Assembly (NCBI GenBank): GCA_030824255.1 | Contig: JAVBYB010000445.1 | Span: 1-7,344 of the forward strand | Source: a bacterium | GTDB lineage: Bacteria; Pseudomonadota; Alphaproteobacteria; Caulobacterales; Hyphomonadaceae | DNA: 7,344 bases | Reading direction: 5' to 3' | Shown here: in pieces, positions 4,971 through 7,344 of the stretch | Layout: the number at the start of each line of letters is the position of its first letter | Position numbering within the stretch: position 1 is the stretch's first letter | The notes under the pieces: model-generated | Seen by the model: only the letters and a program-made list of their open reading frames with translations | Databases searched by the model: none | Told to the model about the DNA's origin: nothing | Made by a program: the position numbers and the translations under genes

Positions 4971-5807
4971 TTACTCCGCAATGACGGCTTCGATGCGGGT
5001 GAGGAGGGCGGCGGCGGTGGCGTCGACCGACTGGAGCTGCGTCAGCTGCAGCGCCATCCAGCCCAGCTGGGACTCGATCGTGGCGCGCAGGTGGGGTGTT
5101 TCGCTGACGAGCTTGAGGAAAGCGGCTTCGTCGATATCGGCGAAGGCGGCGAGGCCGTAGCTCTCGCCGACGGCGCGCACGTCGTTGATCATGGGGCGCA
5201 GCGACTGGTTCTGCGTGGCGATGTAGCTGGCGATGACGACGCGATAATTCTGGATTTCGCGGACCAGGCCGGGATCACGGATGAGGCCGATCTCGCCAGC
5301 GCCGATCAGGGTATCGAACGAGGTGGTGCTGGGTGTCGGGTAAATGCCTGTCACCATCGCGCCCCAGAGCGCGCGGCGGGCCCCATCGTCGAGCGGGGGG
5401 AGTTCGGGGATGGGCAGCGTGCCGGTCAGGTTCACTGACGCAGTTGAGGCAGTCTGCGTATTCAGCCGGGATATGGACTTTCCAGTCGCCTGCTCGATCA
5501 CATAGTGCGCGGCGGAGAGGCGGCGCAGGGTGACAGTGCTGGCTGTGCCGATCTGCTGGCGGTCTTCCTTCAGGTCGGCGGCGATATCGCGGAGGATACC
5601 GGCTTCACGTCGCTGGTTGGCAAGGTCGGTGTTCCAGGCGGTGAGCTGGAAGCCGAGGAAGACGCCGAAGACGACGACAACGAACTCGATGACGACGGCG
5701 GTCCAGTTCTGCGTGCGCAGGTGATGCGTGATGCGTCCGAGGAGGGAGATGCGCAGAGGTGCGGGCGCGGGTTCTGGAGCTGGTTCAGAAGCGGGCTTGT
5801 CGATCAT
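4971..5807 (-). CDS. DUF6090-like single-span membrane protein (second gene of the paralogous pair)
   Basis: The 278-residue product starts with a Pro/Glu/Ala-rich stretch (PASEPAPEPAPAP), then a basic segment RISLLGRITHHLRTQNW (19-35), then one membrane helix at about 36-55 with a buried glutamate (VVIEFVVVVFGVFLGFQL). The positive-inside rule puts the N-terminus in the cytoplasm and the bulk (about 60-278) in the periplasm. The distal part is helical and contains TTSFDTLIGAGEIGLIRDPGLVREIQNYR (161-189), a pattern I recall from DUF6090-like proteins, where a short helix pair follows the anchor. There are no catalytic motifs. Its ATG (5807) overlaps the upstream gene's stop in ATGA and has no good binding site of its own, so it is probably translated by coupling. 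The stop lies 3 bp from the stop of the converging channel gene. The frame and topology are firm; the family name is tentative and the function unknown. Confidence 0.82.
   Translation of the reverse strand: MIDKPASEPAPEPAPAPLRISLLGRITHHLRTQNWTAVVIEFVVVVFGVFLGFQLTAWNTDLANQRREAGILRDIAADLKEDRQQIGTASTVTLRRLSAAHYVIEQATGKSISRLNTQTASTASVNLTGTLPIPELPPLDDGARRALWGAMVTGIYPTPSTTSFDTLIGAGEIGLIRDPGLVREIQNYRVVIASYIATQNQSLRPMINDVRAVGESYGLAAFADIDEAAFLKLVSETPHLRATIESQLGWMALQLTQLQSVDATAAALLTRIEAVIAE
5643..5753 (-). repeat. Anchor-coding repeat, copy A
   Basis: This 111-bp segment of the downstream paralog matches 6389-6499 at about 102 of 111 positions (roughly 92%). The central 50 bp, 5677-5726, is identical to 6423-6472. 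It codes for the basic segment and membrane helix. Identity falls away sharply on both sides. Confidence 0.9.
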
Positions 5808-6583
5808 GGTGTGCGACGGGTCGCGGGCATGCCTTCGAGAACATAGCCGGCGCGGCGGCAGGTGTCTTCGAAGATGGTCCTGGCTTCCAAGCGATAGATC
5901 AGGCAGCGCGCCCAGTCCGTCTGGCGCACGGTTTCCGTCTGGAAGTCTCGCAGCCTGTCCATGTTGGCTTGGAACTGCGGCAGGAGACTGCCGTCCGATC
6001 CGTAGAACGCCTCGCTGCCAGCGACTTCGCGGGGCAGCACCTCGTCTTCCACGAAAGTTACGTAGCGCAGGTATTTTCGTCCGACGCCATCCAGTTCGGA
6101 ATAGAAGAAGGCGAGATCGAACAGTGTGACGGGATCGAGAAGCTCGGTCAGCTGCATCTGCTCGAAGGTCGTCCAGACAGTTGGCGCCGTGTCTGACCCC
6201 CCGATGCGGAAATAGTACGGGATCGGCTTTTCGTCCGCGGAATAGGCCGTCTTCCAGTCGGCCAGACCTTTCTCGATTTCGCCGACCATCTTCATCTGCA
6301 CGCCGATCGAGTCGTCGAGATTGGTGATGATCGCCCCGATGATCCCGGCGCGCTTGTCGGCCTCCAGGCGCTCCTCATTCCAGTTGTTGAGCTGGAAACC
6401 CAGGAACACCCCGACAACGACCACAACGAACTCGATGACGACGGCGGTCCAGTTCTGCGTGCGCAGGTGATGGGTGATGCGGCCGAGGAGGGAGATGCGT
6501 AGCGGGGGCGGCGGACGCACAGCTGCCGCAGGAGGCGCTGCTTCCGGCGGAAGGGCGGGTGGTTCGTTCGGCGTGGCGGTCAT
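5804..6583 (-). CDS. DUF6090-like single-span membrane protein (first gene of the paralogous pair)
   Basis: From the chosen ATG at 6583 the product has 259 residues. A proline-rich N-terminus (ALPPEAAPPAAAVRPPPP) leads to RISLLGRITHHLRTQNW (29-45), one helix at about 46-65 (VVIEFVVVVVGVFLGFQL), and then NNWNEERLEADKR, the classic DUF6090-type ending of the anchor. The anchor differs from that of the neighbouring paralog at one of 38 residues. The rest (about 80-259), predicted periplasmic, looks unrelated: it is aromatic-rich (PYYFRIGG, FDLAFFYSELDGVGRKYLRY) with two cysteines, C227 and C242. No enzymatic motif is seen. In-frame starts also exist at ATG 6604, ATG 6589 and TTG 6628; 6583 is preferred because GGGG lies six bases upstream. 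This gene is first in the two-gene minus-strand operon and diverges from amn. The frame is firm, the start moderately so, the function unknown. Confidence 0.82.
   Translation of the reverse strand: MTATPNEPPALPPEAAPPAAAVRPPPPLRISLLGRITHHLRTQNWTAVVIEFVVVVVGVFLGFQLNNWNEERLEADKRAGIIGAIITNLDDSIGVQMKMVGEIEKGLADWKTAYSADEKPIPYYFRIGGSDTAPTVWTTFEQMQLTELLDPVTLFDLAFFYSELDGVGRKYLRYVTFVEDEVLPREVAGSEAFYGSDGSLLPQFQANMDRLRDFQTETVRQTDWARCLIYRLEARTIFEDTCRRAGYVLEGMPATRRTP
6389..6499 (-). repeat. Anchor-coding repeat, copy B
   Basis: This is the partner of 5643-5753, with a constant offset of 746 bp and no gaps. The longest unbroken identity is 50 bp (6423-6472). Mismatches cluster at the end coding for the distal part of the membrane helix, and several are silent or conservative. 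Confidence 0.9.
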
Positions 6584-6684
6584 CAACATCCCCGCCGCGA
6601 CCATTCCATGACGGGGTTTGCGGGGCAAGGATGGGCGGAAAATGGTCGTTGCCGGGCAGGGCGCAAGTGCTGCGGGGACAAGCG

Positions 6685-6713
6685 TTGACTGTCTCGCCGG
6701 GCGGCTTTAGGAA
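6685..6713 (+). promoter_or_regulatory. Possible amn promoter overlapping its ribosome binding site
   Basis: TTGACT at 6685-6690 and TAGGAA at 6708-6713 are exactly 17 bp apart. If used, transcription would start around 6720, at or next to the amn start codon, giving a leaderless mRNA. The same AGGAA (6709-6713), six bases before the ATG, is also a fair Shine-Dalgarno; the two readings compete. Confidence 0.35.
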
Positions 6714-6719
6714 CCCGCA

Positions 6720-7344
6720 ATGACGGGGAACCTCACACCAGTTCAGGCTATCGACAAAGCGACCGAGCTTTACAACGCGGCGGTCGCGAAGCTGCGCGCG
6801 GCGCTCGAAGCGTTCGTGACAAAAGGGCAGACGCCCGATCCCAATGCGCGGGCGCGAGGGGATTTCTGTTATCCGGAGCTTCGGCTCGCCTACGATCCGG
6901 CCGGGCCTGTGCCGCCGCTGTCGCGGGCTTTCGCCAAGCTGTCCGAGGGCGGGCTCTATGTGAGCACGATCACGCAGCCGGCTTTCTTCCGGACCTATTT
7001 CCTCGAACAGCTGGAACAGATCTGCGAAGACTTCCCCGTGACGCTCGACGTTGTCGTGTCGAAGACGGAGATTCCCTATCCGTACGTGCTGGAGCACGCG
7101 TCCAGCATTGATGCGGAGGCGCTGCCGCCGGCGGAGTTTGCGCGCTGGTTCCCGACGCCGCGGCTGGACCTGATCGGCGACGAGGTGATCGACGCCGAAA
7201 TCCAGGATGGCGGGTTCTTCAACACGGACGGGGTCCGGCCGCTGGCGCTGTTCGACGCGGGGCGGATCGACTTTTCCCTGCAGCGGCTGAAGCACTACAC
7301 CGGCACGCCGTTCGAGCATGTGCAGCGCTACATCCTGTTCACGA
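6720..7344 (+). CDS. amn: AMP nucleosidase, N-terminal part (runs off the right edge)
   Basis: AMP nucleosidase is a cytoplasmic enzyme that hydrolyses AMP to adenine and ribose 5-phosphate, and so helps set adenylate levels and purine salvage. The 208 complete codons visible cover the regulatory N-terminal domain and its linker. Close parallels to E. coli Amn run the whole way: LTPVQAIDKATELY (5-18), NARARGDFCYPELRL (about 42-56), GGLYVSTITQPAFFRTYFLEQL (about 77-98), EIPYPYV (about 116-122), RWFPTPRLDLIGDE (about 140-153), LFDAGRIDFSLQRLKHYTGTPFEH (about 178-201). The frame is open at the edge; the full protein is usually about 480-500 residues, so the catalytic nucleoside phosphorylase-like domain lies outside. 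ATG 6720 has AGGAA six bases upstream and matches the E. coli N-terminus well. It is divergent from the membrane protein operon, with 136 bp between start codons. Confidence 0.95.
   Translation, partial: MTGNLTPVQAIDKATELYNAAVAKLRAALEAFVTKGQTPDPNARARGDFCYPELRLAYDPAGPVPPLSRAFAKLSEGGLYVSTITQPAFFRTYFLEQLEQICEDFPVTLDVVVSKTEIPYPYVLEHASSIDAEALPPAEFARWFPTPRLDLIGDEVIDAEIQDGGFFNTDGVRPLALFDAGRIDFSLQRLKHYTGTPFEHVQRYILFT

Noticed and set aside
4971..6583. Membrane protein pair as an undescribed defence or toxin-antitoxin system
   Set aside because: The two genes are both single-span membrane proteins with no nuclease, toxin, ATPase or DNA-binding motif, and no mobile element or defence gene is nearby. 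The arrangement is unusual but gives no support for such a role.
6375..7319. 314-codon minus-strand open frame opposite amn and the membrane protein gene start
   Set aside because: It runs antisense to amn, which aligns well with E. coli Amn along its whole visible length, and its composition is that of an antisense shadow.
1..7344. tRNA, rRNA, CRISPR array, insertion sequence or prophage
   Set aside because: No tRNA-like cloverleaf or CCA-ended gene, no regularly spaced repeat-spacer units, no transposase and no phage structural gene were seen on either strand.

Overview
The window is GC-rich (roughly 60-65% by eye). Its genes look alphaproteobacterial, and the mix of families best fits a Hyphomonadaceae-like aquatic bacterium; this placement rests on family recognition, not a search. 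There are eight coding regions, two of them cut by the window edges. I see no tRNA, rRNA, CRISPR array, insertion sequence or phage gene. This reads as chromosomal core sequence with one small lineage-specific patch.

Layout. Positions 1-354 (minus) hold the N-terminal part of a secreted protein of unknown function. The next 271 bp form a divergent regulatory region ending at nrdB (626-1684, plus), the radical-carrying small subunit of an aerobic class I ribonucleotide reductase. Two candidate NrdR boxes, 32 bp apart start to start, lie just upstream of nrdB. After nrdB comes a gene-free stretch of about 400 bp with a strong hairpin and three 8-bp direct repeats on a 12-bp pitch. Then, all on plus, come a DUF883 (ElaB/YqjD-like) membrane-anchored protein (2092-2394), a small multi-span membrane protein (2420-2857) and a CASTOR/POLLUX-type ion channel (3054-4967).

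The channel gene converges, with only 3 bp between stop codons, on a minus-strand two-gene operon (6583 down to 4971). Both operon proteins are single-span membrane proteins sharing an almost identical N-terminal anchor, with unrelated-looking C-terminal domains. Their ends overlap in an ATGA, which implies translational coupling. Diverging from this operon is amn, AMP nucleosidase (6720 to the right edge, incomplete).

How the genes may work together. nrdB and amn both act in nucleotide metabolism but are far apart and separately controlled. The DUF883 protein, small membrane protein and channel all sit in the cell envelope and share a direction, so a link to envelope or ionic stress is possible; that is inference. 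The most unusual local structure is the pair of minus-strand membrane proteins. A 111-bp segment coding for their anchor is about 92% identical, with 50 bp identical without a break, while the rest has diverged. This points to gene conversion, module swapping or DNA-level constraint.
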